This document shows positions 24,998 to 32,641 of a stretch of DNA of 64,000 nt, piece after piece. Both the position numbers and the translations under genes were made by a program. This stretch comes from Sphingobium algorifonticola (GTDB taxonomy: Bacteria > Pseudomonadota > Alphaproteobacteria > Sphingomonadales > Sphingomonadaceae): positions 805,433-869,432 of the forward strand of contig NZ_RZUL01000002.1 of assembly GCF_004005485.1 (NCBI RefSeq), written 5' to 3'. Below the pieces are notes generated by a model. It saw only the letters and a program-made list of their open reading frames with translations. It ran no database searches and had not been told where the DNA came from. Every line of letters starts with the position of its first letter. Within the stretch, counting starts at the first letter, position 1.

Positions 24998-25144
24998 ATG
25001 AAAACCACGATCGTTGCGCTGCTGCGATGGATAGAGCGCGGACGGATACGTCGCGCCAAGCCGCAGGTCCGCTTCAGGAATCGCGAACGACAAAGGGTGC
25101 AACAGCACGCGCCATCGGGCTGGCCGAACGACATCTTGAGCTGA
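24998..25144 (+). CDS. Small basic protein, 48 residues
   Basis: The frame begins ATG with AAGGAGAG six bases upstream, one of the best ribosome sites in the window, and encodes MKTTIVALLRWIERGRIRRA followed by an Arg/Gln-rich tail. It is very basic, with one short hydrophobic-aromatic helix at the N-terminus. I do not recognise the family; DUF1127 was considered but its C-terminal signature is missing. It is followed 26 bp later by the DUF465 gene, and both may be stress proteins under the divergent LysR regulator. Confidence 0.55.
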   Translation: MKTTIVALLRWIERGRIRRAKPQVRFRNRERQRVQQHAPSGWPNDILS

Positions 25145-25170
25145 CGGAACCGCCGCAGATTTATGGAGCG

Positions 25171-25347
25171 ATGCCCATGTTCAAAGCCTATCTTGACGCG
25201 CTTATCAAGCGTCACCGCGAGCTTGACGACGCCATTGCACGACGCCTGCCAGAAGCACCTGATGTGCGAATGCTCAAGCGCCAGAAGTTACGCCTGAAAG
25301 ACCACATCACGCATGTTCGCATGCGCTCCGCCCGCCAAGGTGTCTGA
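25171..25347 (+). CDS. DUF465 (YdcH-family) small protein
   Basis: A 58-residue protein MPMFKAYLDALIKRHRELDD... with the DUF465 pattern: a charged helix with HRELDDAI, then RLKRQKLRLKDHI-type ending (here MLKRQKLRLKDHITHV). It is expected to form a short coiled coil. The ATG at 25171 has GGAG five bases upstream; ATG 25177 is an alternative. The function of the family is unknown. It lies directly upstream of a series of strong hairpins. Confidence 0.75.
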   Translation: MPMFKAYLDALIKRHRELDDAIARRLPEAPDVRMLKRQKLRLKDHITHVRMRSARQGV

Positions 25348-25821
25348 TCCGATCACGTCGTGGCGATCTCGTGCCGCCTTTGAGCACGAAAACGCCCAGC
25401 CCCCGGGGTGTGTCGCGACGTGCCATGGCAGCCGGTGGGCCGCCTGACCCGGCTGGCTGCCATGGGTTACTGGCGACGTGCATTCCGCTCCCTCTCGAAT
25501 GCACGTCGCCAGACTATTGACCCCCGGCCTCCACCCTTGGGATCGTTATGTCCAAGGGGTGCGCGCTAAGTCCTAGCTTGCCGCAGCTTCTGCTTTCTTC
25601 GTCACAACAATGCCCGGGCACGGTCTCGCCGAAGGCAGTGCCCGGCTCGGTAATTGTAGCGCAGTTCGTCACGCCTGCACTCATGTCGGATGGCGCCGCT
25701 GCGCCAATCCGCACGGCTTTTTGAGAATGACGACGTGGCAAATAGTGTGTCTCGGCTCTCGTGCGACCGCCAGACCGACCATCTCAACGTCGGGAACCAC
25801 GCCATCGATGCGGTCCATCGC
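25348..25821. other. 474-bp non-coding region between DUF465 and gntR genes
   Basis: No credible gene: the only sizeable frames here lack RBS and family resemblance. Its left part holds three tandem hairpins (described separately). The right part, about 25565-25821, shows no clear structure and ends at the stop codon of the GntR gene read from the other side. Confidence 0.65.
25423..25561 (+). ncRNA. Candidate structured RNA: three consecutive strong hairpins
   Basis: Hairpin 1: CCATGGCAGCC (25423-25433) with GGCTGCCATGG (25455-25465). Hairpin 2: CTGGCGACGTGCATTC (25470-25485) with its exact complement (25497-25512), a 16-bp perfect stem with loop CGCTCCCTCTC, i.e. an anti-Shine-Dalgarno-like CUCCCUC loop if transcribed on the plus strand. 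Hairpin 3: CACCCTTGG (25532-25540) with CCAAGGGGTG (25552-25561), one bulge. Paired anti-SD-loop hairpins downstream of small stress genes are known from alphaproteobacterial 'cuckoo' sRNAs. Whether this belongs there is inference, and the strand is not proven. Confidence 0.45.
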
Positions 25822-26526
25822 TCAGAATTCGATGCCTGGCCCTGGATTGGCGCGCAGTGCATGGCGGGTGCCGCGGATATGGTGGGCCAGCAAGTCGCAA
25901 GCCTCATCTGTGCGTCGGTCCAAGGCCGCTTCGAGCAGCGCCTGATGTTCGTTTCGCTTGAGCAGGGGACTGTGATCCAACGTCGTTGTAAGGCGCTGGT
26001 AACGCTGACACTGGTCGAACAGAAGACGACAGAAGTGCAACGTCCAAGGGGAATCGCATGCACTGAGTAACGCGAAATGGAAGTCGCGATGCCGAGCATC
26101 CCAGATATTGTCGAGCAAGCTCCGGTCCTCCTCCGCGCGCTCTTCGATACGCGCGACGAGATGATATGCGGATATCAGCGCGGCCTCCCAATGGTCATCG
26201 CCCTGTTCCAGCGAGGAGCGAAGCGCCTTGATTTCAAGATTAAGCCGCAGGCGCTCGATATCTTCAAGATCGCGCATGGAAGCCGGTGCAACAGCAAAGC
26301 CGCGGCCGGCGTCACTACGCACCAACCCTTCCGTTTCCAAGCGCGTCAGCGCCTCCCGCAACGCACCCATGCTCGCGCCCGTGCCTGCCCTCAGTCCTTC
26401 AAAGCGCAGCCGATCGCCTGGCTTTAGCGTTCCGTTCAATATGTCATTGCGCAAACCCTCGGCGGCATTGGCGGCTGCGCCGTGATCCTCCGGGAGACGG
26501 GGCGCGCTGGAGATATAAGCTGTCAT
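25822..26526 (-). CDS. GntR-family regulator, FCD (FadR) subfamily
   Basis: A 234-residue protein with an N-terminal winged HTH (GLRNDILNGTLKPGDRLRFEGL, GASMGALREALTRLETEGLV) and an all-helical FCD domain with the metal/ligand histidines in the pattern DFHFALLSACDS and HHIRG near the end. It is divergent from the ring-cleavage operon starting at 26622, and the 95-bp gap holds two copies of a TATTTTCGAAtA element. The likely job is repression of that operon, relieved by a pathway acid. Confidence 0.88.
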   Translation of the reverse strand: MTAYISSAPRLPEDHGAAANAAEGLRNDILNGTLKPGDRLRFEGLRAGTGASMGALREALTRLETEGLVRSDAGRGFAVAPASMRDLEDIERLRLNLEIKALRSSLEQGDDHWEAALISAYHLVARIEERAEEDRSLLDNIWDARHRDFHFALLSACDSPWTLHFCRLLFDQCQRYQRLTTTLDHSPLLKRNEHQALLEAALDRRTDEACDLLAHHIRGTRHALRANPGPGIEF

Positions 26527-26573
26527 TCCCGTTCCGTAGCGGCTTTCGATAGAGTAATAAACGAAATAGATGT

Positions 26574-26605
26574 TATTTTCGAAAATAGTTGTATTTTCGA
26601 ATAAA
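26574..26605. promoter_or_regulatory. Tandem palindromic operator TATTTTCGAAAATA / TATTTTCGAATAAA
   Basis: The first copy (26574-26587) is a perfect 14-bp palindrome. The second (26592-26605) is a near copy starting 18 bp later. They lie between the divergent gntR and dioxygenase genes, within 50 bp of both starts, so one regulator could control both promoters. Confidence 0.6.
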
Positions 26606-26621
26606 AGTTTGTAGGGGCGTT

Positions 26622-27170
26622 ATGGTCGGTTTCACTCCCAACCTCAGCCACATGGGGATCTATGTTCGCGATCTGGCGGCAATGGAGGCATTCTACACCG
26701 GCGTAATGGGACTGACTGTCACGGACCGAGGGCAGGGCATAAAGTTTCCGGTCGATTATGTTTTCATGTCGGCAGATCCGGCGAAGCATCATCAGATTGT
26801 GATGTGTTCCGGGCGACCGCCGAATGTCCAATTCAGCACTGTGTTTCAGATGTCCTTTCGGGTGCCCGACGTCACGGCCCTACGAAAAATGTATGATCTG
26901 GCCGCACGGCTCGGATTGGCAGACTTGCAACCGATCGACCATGGCAATGCCCTGTCGATCTATTTCCGCGATCCGGAAGGCAACATGATCGAGGTCTATA
27001 TGGATACCGATCATTATGTGCCGCAGCCGCATTACCACCCGATCGATTTCAGCCTGACCGATCAGGAGATACTGGACCGCGCGAACGCCCATGCGCTGTC
27101 CGACGCCGCGCGCGAGCCGCGCGAGACATGGGAGGAGCGCATGGCCGTCATCATGGGAGCGCGGGCATGA
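26622..27170 (+). CDS. VOC-family (extradiol-dioxygenase/glyoxalase fold) protein
   Basis: A 182-residue single VOC module. Candidate metal ligands are H10 (LSHMGIYVRD), H57 (AKHHQIVM) and E124 (DPEGNMIEVYMD), the usual vicinal-oxygen-chelate spacing. Such small proteins act as extradiol dioxygenases or isomerases on catechol-like substrates. The start is ATG 26622 with GTAGGGG upstream; a longer frame from 26589 overlaps the operator. It is the first gene of an operon with DUF1185, FAH hydrolase and flavin hydroxylase, so a catecholic substrate is likely. Its stop overlaps the next start (ATGA). Confidence 0.85.
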   Translation: MVGFTPNLSHMGIYVRDLAAMEAFYTGVMGLTVTDRGQGIKFPVDYVFMSADPAKHHQIVMCSGRPPNVQFSTVFQMSFRVPDVTALRKMYDLAARLGLADLQPIDHGNALSIYFRDPEGNMIEVYMDTDHYVPQPHYHPIDFSLTDQEILDRANAHALSDAAREPRETWEERMAVIMGARA

Positions 27171-27745
27171 CCGTCGATATCCGCAAGATCGGCGTCACCC
27201 TGGACGAAATTCATCATGACGGTGGGCCACCGCGGACCCCGCCACTGCGGGTCGTGACCGCTTATGCCGTGGTGCGCAATCCCTTCGCCGGGCGGTATGT
27301 GGAGGATATCCAATATTGGATGGCCGACCTCAAGCCGCTGGGCCTGGACCTTGCCGACCGGATGATCGCTGCGCTGGGTGACCCGGAGCAGGTGGAAGCC
27401 TATGGCAAGGGTGCCATCGTCGGGTCCGACGGTGAATTGGAGCATGGCGCGTTGTGGCACGAGCCGGGCGGCTGGTCGATGCGGGAGCGGCTGGGCGATA
27501 CCAAGGCGATCGTCTTTTCGGCCAAGACGATCGGGCCGATCGGCACCCGCCTGATGATCCCGCTCGGCCATATCAACGCCGCCTATGTGCGCAGCCATTT
27601 TTCCGCCGCCGAGATCGGCGCCTATGACGCGCCGCGCGCCGACGAAATCCTTTTCGGCCTGGCGATGGCGACCGGCGGGCGCGTGAATGCGCGCGCGGGC
27701 GGGCTGGGCGTGGACGCGATCAAGGGACAGGACGGGCTGCGCTGA
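27167..27745 (+). CDS. DUF1185 (amino-acid-synthesis-like) family protein
   Basis: A 192-residue cytoplasmic protein starting MTVDIRKIGVTLDEIHHDGG, with VVTAYAVVRNPFAGRYVEDI, GKGAIVGSDGELEHGALWHEP and VDAIKGQDGLR. This is the conserved pattern of PF06684, a family with structural data but no firm reaction. In many proteobacteria it sits in catabolic operons for aromatic or cyclic acids. Here it is coupled by ATGA to the dioxygenase-like gene and followed 25 bp later by the FAH hydrolase, so a hydrolase or isomerase step in the same pathway is plausible. Confidence 0.78.
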   Translation: MTVDIRKIGVTLDEIHHDGGPPRTPPLRVVTAYAVVRNPFAGRYVEDIQYWMADLKPLGLDLADRMIAALGDPEQVEAYGKGAIVGSDGELEHGALWHEPGGWSMRERLGDTKAIVFSAKTIGPIGTRLMIPLGHINAAYVRSHFSAAEIGAYDAPRADEILFGLAMATGGRVNARAGGLGVDAIKGQDGLR

Positions 27746-27770
27746 AGCCCCGTTGAACAGGAGCAGAGAC

Positions 27771-28625
27771 ATGAGACTCATCAGTTACGCATGGCAGGGC
27801 AAGGCCAGCTTCGGCGCGGTGAAGGGCGACGGGGTGGTCGATCTGGCCCCGGCTTTCGCGGACCGGGCCGCGGACCTGCGCGATTTCGTCGGCCTGGACG
27901 CGCTGGACGAGGCGCGCGCTTATGTCGAGGGCGCCACTCCGGTGGCGGCACTGACGGACATCACATTCCTGCCGGTCATCCCCAATCCCGACAAGATCAT
28001 TATGGCCGCCGTCAATTATGACGATCACCGGATCGAGGCGGGACGCGATCGCACGGAAAATCCGGTCCTGTTCCTGCGCCTCGCCGAGTCCCAGACGGGG
28101 CATGGCGCGCCGTTGAAAGCGCCGCCCGAATCCCACCATTTCGACTATGAAGGCGAGATCGCCGTCGTGATCGGCAAGGGGGGCCGGCGCATCGCCCGCG
28201 ATCAGGCGCTGGACCATGTCGCCGGCTATTCCATCTATAACGACGCATCGATCCGCGACTGGCAGCGCCATACGAGCCAGTTCACCGCCGGCAAGAACTG
28301 GAACGACACGGGCGCATTCGGTCCCTGGCTGGTGACGCCCGACGAGATCGGCGATTATCGGGACATGGCGCTGGAAACCCGGCTGAACGGGCAGGTGCTG
28401 CAATCCTGCGTCGCGTCCGACATGATTTTCGATGTCGAGGCGCTGATCGCCTATATTTCCACCTGGACCCATCTGCGCCACGGCGACGTCATCGTCACCG
28501 GCACATGCGGCGGCGTGGGTTTCAAGCGGGTGCCGCCGATCTTCATGCGCGACGGCGACGTCGTGGAAGTGGAGGTCAGCAAGATCGGCATCCTGCGCAA
28601 CCCGATCGCGAACGAGACGGTCTGA
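27771..28625 (+). CDS. Fumarylacetoacetate-hydrolase-family protein
   Basis: A 284-residue FAH-fold protein with the metal-site stretch FDYEGEIAVVIGK, YNDASIRDWQ, GKNWNDTGAFGPW and VTGTCGGVGF. FAH enzymes cleave C-C bonds in 2,4-diketo acids or decarboxylate/hydrate meta-cleavage products. An AGGAGC ribosome site precedes ATG 27771. It is placed between DUF1185 and a phenol-hydroxylase-like monooxygenase (4-bp gap), consistent with processing of a ring-cleavage product. Confidence 0.9.
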   Translation: MRLISYAWQGKASFGAVKGDGVVDLAPAFADRAADLRDFVGLDALDEARAYVEGATPVAALTDITFLPVIPNPDKIIMAAVNYDDHRIEAGRDRTENPVLFLRLAESQTGHGAPLKAPPESHHFDYEGEIAVVIGKGGRRIARDQALDHVAGYSIYNDASIRDWQRHTSQFTAGKNWNDTGAFGPWLVTPDEIGDYRDMALETRLNGQVLQSCVASDMIFDVEALIAYISTWTHLRHGDVIVTGTCGGVGFKRVPPIFMRDGDVVEVEVSKIGILRNPIANETV

Positions 28626-28629
28626 GCGC

Positions 28630-30201
28630 ATGACGCTGCCGCCCGAAGTCGAGGTCCTGATCGCGGGATCAGGCCCGACCGGGCTGGCCTGCGCCAATCT
28701 GTTGGGCCTCTATGGCGTGCGCACATTGCTGATCGAACGCAATGCGGATGTGTCGTCGATTCCTAAGGGCATATTGATCGACGACGAGTTCCATCGGCAG
28801 TTCGCGATGGTCGGCGTCGCCCCGCTGCTCGAAAAACATTTCGTGCAGGGCGTGGGCGTCACCTTCTATGGCGTGGGGGGCGCGCCGCTGGTCGAAGTCA
28901 AGGGCTTCGTGACGCCGAACGGGTTCCCCAACCGTTCGGCGATCCACCAGCCGACGCTGGAGGCCGACCTGCGCGATCATGCGCGGACGTGGCCCGATGT
29001 GACGCTTGCTTACGGCCATGGCCTGACCGGGGTGGAGCAGGATGCCGACGGCGTCACCGCGACCATCGCGCGCCCGGACGGCAGCGTCGCCATGGTACGG
29101 GCCGCCTATATCATCGGCGCGGACGGCGCGGGATCGACGGTGCGCGCGGCGGCTGGCATCCCGTTCGAGGGCGGGTCGATCAACCAGCCCCATGTCGTGA
29201 TCGACGTCGCCGACGATCCCGACCAGGTGCGCTTTTCCCGGTTCTTCTGCCATCCGTCCCGCCCGCGCAACTCCGTGCCTGCCCCCTATGGCGGGCGGCG
29301 GTACGAATTCATGCTGTTGCCGGGGGAGGACCCGCAGACGATGGCGCGGGACGACAGGCTGGCCGACCTGATCGCCATGATCCGCCCCGACGGGCAGGTG
29401 GAGATCATCCGCAAGGCGGTCTATTATTTCCATCAGAAGCTGGTCACGCGGATGGCGAGCGGGCGTATCTTCCTGGCGGGGGACAGCGCCCACCAGATGC
29501 CGCCGTTCGGCGCGCAGGGGATGAATTCTGGCGGCAAGGACGCGGTCAACCTGTGCTGGAAGCTGGCGATGGTCCTGCGCGGCCAGGCCGGTCCCTCCTT
29601 GCTGGAAACCTATCATGTCGAACGGCATAGCCATGCCCGAGCGATGATCAGGCTGTCCGTGATGATCGGGCGTCTGGCGAACATTCGGTCGCGCCCGCTT
29701 GCATTGCTGCGCGACATTTTGTTTCAGCTTGCAAACCGGTTTCCGGCCGCGCGCGCTTGGTTTGGTCGTCAAGGCTATCTGCCTCGCCAACGTTACGTAG
29801 ACGGCTTTGTGATCGATCCTCCTCGCAGCAGAAATGACGATTCCTTCGTCGGACGCATGCTGCCCTGCCCTAACTTCGGCGCGGCAGGCACTCTCGATCT
29901 ATGGCTGGGAACGGGGTTTGCGCTGGTCGCTGTCGATGCGCCGCAGGTACACGCCAGCCATCCGCTATGGCGTCGCCTCAACGCGGCCTGTATCGCGTTC
30001 GGCGCTGCGCCATCGGGTTTCAAGGCAGTTGACCCGACCGATCACCATTTCGATGCGGTGTGGCGTCGTCATCGTGGGGAAGTTCTGGTTGTCAGGCCGG
30101 ATCGCTATGTCCTGACCGCCGTTCCTCCCGCCCAGCTCGATAATGCAGCCAGGCGTATTGAAGTCATGCTGGGGCACATGACTAAACAATCGGCAACATA
30201 G
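28630..30201 (+). CDS. FAD-dependent aromatic monooxygenase (PheA/TfdB/MhpA type)
   Basis: A 523-residue flavin hydroxylase with the dinucleotide motif IAGSGPTGLACANLLG near residue 11, the mid-chain YIIGADGAGSTVR (DG motif) and the FAD ribityl motif GRIFLAGDSAHQMPPFGAQG. The C-terminal extension after about residue 380 is in the position of the thioredoxin-like domain. It should hydroxylate a phenolic ring using NAD(P)H and O2. Reading by eye, the DNA up to about 29640 is much more GC-rich than the last 550 bp, as if the gene's two halves had different histories. Confidence 0.9.
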   Translation: MTLPPEVEVLIAGSGPTGLACANLLGLYGVRTLLIERNADVSSIPKGILIDDEFHRQFAMVGVAPLLEKHFVQGVGVTFYGVGGAPLVEVKGFVTPNGFPNRSAIHQPTLEADLRDHARTWPDVTLAYGHGLTGVEQDADGVTATIARPDGSVAMVRAAYIIGADGAGSTVRAAAGIPFEGGSINQPHVVIDVADDPDQVRFSRFFCHPSRPRNSVPAPYGGRRYEFMLLPGEDPQTMARDDRLADLIAMIRPDGQVEIIRKAVYYFHQKLVTRMASGRIFLAGDSAHQMPPFGAQGMNSGGKDAVNLCWKLAMVLRGQAGPSLLETYHVERHSHARAMIRLSVMIGRLANIRSRPLALLRDILFQLANRFPAARAWFGRQGYLPRQRYVDGFVIDPPRSRNDDSFVGRMLPCPNFGAAGTLDLWLGTGFALVAVDAPQVHASHPLWRRLNAACIAFGAAPSGFKAVDPTDHHFDAVWRRHRGEVLVVRPDRYVLTAVPPAQLDNAARRIEVMLGHMTKQSAT

Positions 30202-30213
30202 GTGGGGATGCAT

Positions 30214-31119
30214 ATGCATAGTCAGGAAAGCCACGTGCAAATCGGGCTGGCAGGTACCGGGCGGATGGGATGCGCAATTGCCGGGCGCATACTGGCGGCA
30301 GGTTTCGATCTAACGGTGTGGAACCGCAGCGTCGACAAATGCGAACTATTGCGCGCCCAGGGGGCCAACGTTGCATCCAGTCCTTCGGCTCTCGCGTCCG
30401 AATGTTCTTTGGTGCTGACGCTGGTTTCGGGCGAGCAAAGCAATCTGGCCCTGTATGAAGGGGAAGGGGGGCTTTTTTCGGCACGGACCACGACCAGTTT
30501 TTTCAATCTGTCGACCTTGTCGCCACAGGTAATGCGCCGCCTTCACAGAGGCGCTGCGGCGAGCGGGCATGCCTTCATCGATGCACCGGTGTTGGGAACT
30601 GTGGCACCGGCCGAGCGCGGCGAACTTGTCATCCTTGCAGGAGGGGATGCGGCAGCTATCGCTCTCGCAACGCCGCTGCTGCAATGCTTCAGTCGGAAAA
30701 TTGTTACGACAGGTGAGGTCGGCACAGGCACGGCGATGAAGCTAGTCCATAACACCGTGCTGACGCTCTATTGGCACGCAGTCGGCGAAGCTATGGGTTA
30801 TGGCGCAGCCTCGGGATTGCAAACCGAGGATATGGTAGCGGTAATTGGCGATAGCTTCGCCGCGATCAGGCAATGGCCTCTGAAAGTTCCCGTGCTGTTG
30901 GAGCAGACCGCTTCTCCTGGATTTGATCTGAGAGGTCTGGAAGCCGAAATCGCTGCGACGGAGCGGCTTTTCGATCAAGCCGGTGTATCCCATGATATGC
31001 TCAGCCTCGCCCGCGGCACCGTGGATGCTGCGATATCTAAGGGATGGGGCGATCGCGATGTCGCGGCACTGGCATTATTTGGACGGGATATGGCGCATTT
31101 GCGGACCGTGAAGGAATAA
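30214..31119 (+). CDS. NAD(P)-dependent oxidoreductase, 3-hydroxyisobutyrate dehydrogenase family
   Basis: A 301-residue beta-hydroxyacid dehydrogenase: Rossmann motif GLAGTGRMGCAIAGRILAAG, FIDAPVLGTVAPAERGELVILAGG, and the catalytic lysine region GTGTAMKLVHNTVL. GGTGGGG lies six bases before ATG 30214; ATG 30208 is only one base away from it and less likely. It probably oxidises a hydroxyacid or reduces an aldehyde formed from the FAH product. It is the last gene of this operon. Confidence 0.88.
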   Translation: MHSQESHVQIGLAGTGRMGCAIAGRILAAGFDLTVWNRSVDKCELLRAQGANVASSPSALASECSLVLTLVSGEQSNLALYEGEGGLFSARTTTSFFNLSTLSPQVMRRLHRGAAASGHAFIDAPVLGTVAPAERGELVILAGGDAAAIALATPLLQCFSRKIVTTGEVGTGTAMKLVHNTVLTLYWHAVGEAMGYGAASGLQTEDMVAVIGDSFAAIRQWPLKVPVLLEQTASPGFDLRGLEAEIAATERLFDQAGVSHDMLSLARGTVDAAISKGWGDRDVAALALFGRDMAHLRTVKE

Positions 31120-31200
31120 ATGTGCAGTAGCATTATGTGATGCCGCGGGTCTGAGATTCCCCGACAAACAATACTTGAGTCTTCGGTTACTTCTGCGCGC

Positions 31201-32190
31201 CTATTGCTCTTTCGACTGTGTGCCGGTCAGCACATTGCGACGCAGTGGCGGCCTTGCTGCATTGAGGGAATGGACGAGATGACACAGACCGGTGCGCTTC
31301 TGCACGTCAAGCTTGCGCAATATCGATGATATGTGAAACTCGACCGTCCGACAGCTGAGCCCTGTTTCACGCGCAATCTGGCTGTTGGTAAGGCCATGCG
31401 TAACGAGATGCGCGATCTGACGCTCGCGATCGGTGAGACTGTTTATCTGCGACCGTGTGCGCGCCATAGCGCTGTTTTCCATAAGGGCGATGGGTAAGTC
31501 GCTATCAAGACTCATCAGATTGACCGGCGTGTCTGGCGCCCTCAATATCCGCATCGTTACGTCAGACCCGACGCCGCGTGGCGCCAGGCAGCCCATGATG
31601 TCATGTTCGATCATCACGCGACGCAACGCATTGCCGAATGCTGGCATTACAGCTCTCACCAACGCGGCGTCGCTAATCGTGAAACTTGTGCCATTCGCGC
31701 GATAAAGGGACAATATACTTATTGCGCCATCCAACGGTGCAACCGCTGCAGACAGGCTGTGCATCATATTGTGCCGCAAATATACTTCGCGATATACGTC
31801 GGATTTACGGAACACATCGGGAAAATCAACATCGTCACTTCGTGCCACGCCGACTGTTCCATGCTTCATCTGTTCGACAAGCTTTTGAATGATCGGGTCA
31901 CGTGAAAAAAAAGCGCGAGGCAGCGATGTCTCGGCTATGGAGGGTGTATCGCCGAAATGATAGACAAGCATCGAGTCAAGATCGCCTGCTTCCGAGACGA
32001 TCAGAACCGACCCATCTGCTCCAATTTCTTGCGCGACGAGATCGAGGCCAAGCCGTTTTATATCGTCGAAACTTGTCGTAGAAAACAATCCGGCATTGAA
32101 TGCTTCGATGAATTGCTGCCTCATTACCATGGCATGGGTTCGTCTTTGCTGCATGCTGGCCATGCGATCAGCATTGGCCGGTTTGACCAT
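31201..32190 (-). CDS. LuxR-family regulator (solo), paralogue of 39407-40351
   Basis: A 329-residue protein. The N-terminal 190 residues form a sensor domain with GADGSVLIVSEAGDLDSMLVYHF and FFSRDPIIQKL, and the C-terminus is a LuxR HTH (LTDRERQIAHLVTHGLTNSQ, TGLSCRTVEFHISSILRKL). No LuxI gene is present, so it likely senses another small molecule. Its sequence parallels the second LuxR protein in this window throughout (SFDDIKRLGLDL versus TFDDIKKSGLEL). The first ATG lacks a good ribosome site; several in-frame ATGs follow, so the start is uncertain. It is downstream of the SnoaL gene in the same direction. Confidence 0.85.
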   Translation of the reverse strand: MVKPANADRMASMQQRRTHAMVMRQQFIEAFNAGLFSTTSFDDIKRLGLDLVAQEIGADGSVLIVSEAGDLDSMLVYHFGDTPSIAETSLPRAFFSRDPIIQKLVEQMKHGTVGVARSDDVDFPDVFRKSDVYREVYLRHNMMHSLSAAVAPLDGAISILSLYRANGTSFTISDAALVRAVMPAFGNALRRVMIEHDIMGCLAPRGVGSDVTMRILRAPDTPVNLMSLDSDLPIALMENSAMARTRSQINSLTDRERQIAHLVTHGLTNSQIARETGLSCRTVEFHISSILRKLDVQKRTGLCHLVHSLNAARPPLRRNVLTGTQSKEQ

Positions 32191-32250
32191 GGTGCACCAA
32201 AAACAACCGTTTGACTATCTTTCTCAGGCGCGACCGATGTATACCAGCTG

Positions 32251-32559
32251 TCACCCCATTCTAAACGACTGATGCGCGATAAGGTCGTCCTCATTCACGG
32301 TAAAGCCCAAGCTAATTTTGCCCATAGGCGATTGAACCTGAGCAATGACTTTCCCCGCGTCTTCGGAAAGCGTGGGTGTTTGGCCGCCGCCACTCATCCC
32401 GATCATCATTTCAAGTCCCCGTCGGATTTCTGCTTTGCCTCTCTGTGGCCCCATGGGACTTTCTACAACAGCATCATCGCTGAACAGAGCGAGAGCACCA
32501 TCAATGTTACGCGCTGAAACCGCATCGAAGAACTGCTGTACGACCTCTATTGCTTGCAT
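32251..32559 (-). CDS. SnoaL/NTF2-like small protein
   Basis: A 102-residue cone-shaped alpha+beta barrel protein: MQAIEVVQQFFDAVSARNID, LFSDDAVVESPMGPQRGKAEIRRGL. The fold is shared by polyketide cyclases, limonene-epoxide hydrolase and ketosteroid isomerase. The start ATG 32559 is preceded by AGGATAGGG; an in-frame ATG at 32601 extends the N-terminus without family support. It lies between the flavin oxygenase and the LuxR gene, suggesting an isomerase, hydrolase or cyclase acting on the oxygenase product. Confidence 0.75.
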   Translation of the reverse strand: MQAIEVVQQFFDAVSARNIDGALALFSDDAVVESPMGPQRGKAEIRRGLEMMIGMSGGGQTPTLSEDAGKVIAQVQSPMGKISLGFTVNEDDLIAHQSFRMG

Positions 32560-32641
32560 TTGTAATACCCTATCCTGATATTCAGATGTGTCGAAACACA
32601 TATTTTGAATATTAAATATTGTCGTTCATATAGTTGATCAA

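Noticed and set aside
24998..25144. Assignment of the 48-residue protein to DUF1127
   Set aside because: DUF1127 proteins end in a conserved L.DIGL-type segment that is missing here; only size and basicity agree.
25514..25741. A 75-codon minus-strand frame in the DUF465-gntR gap
   Set aside because: Overlaps the hairpins, lacks a ribosome site and resembles no family.
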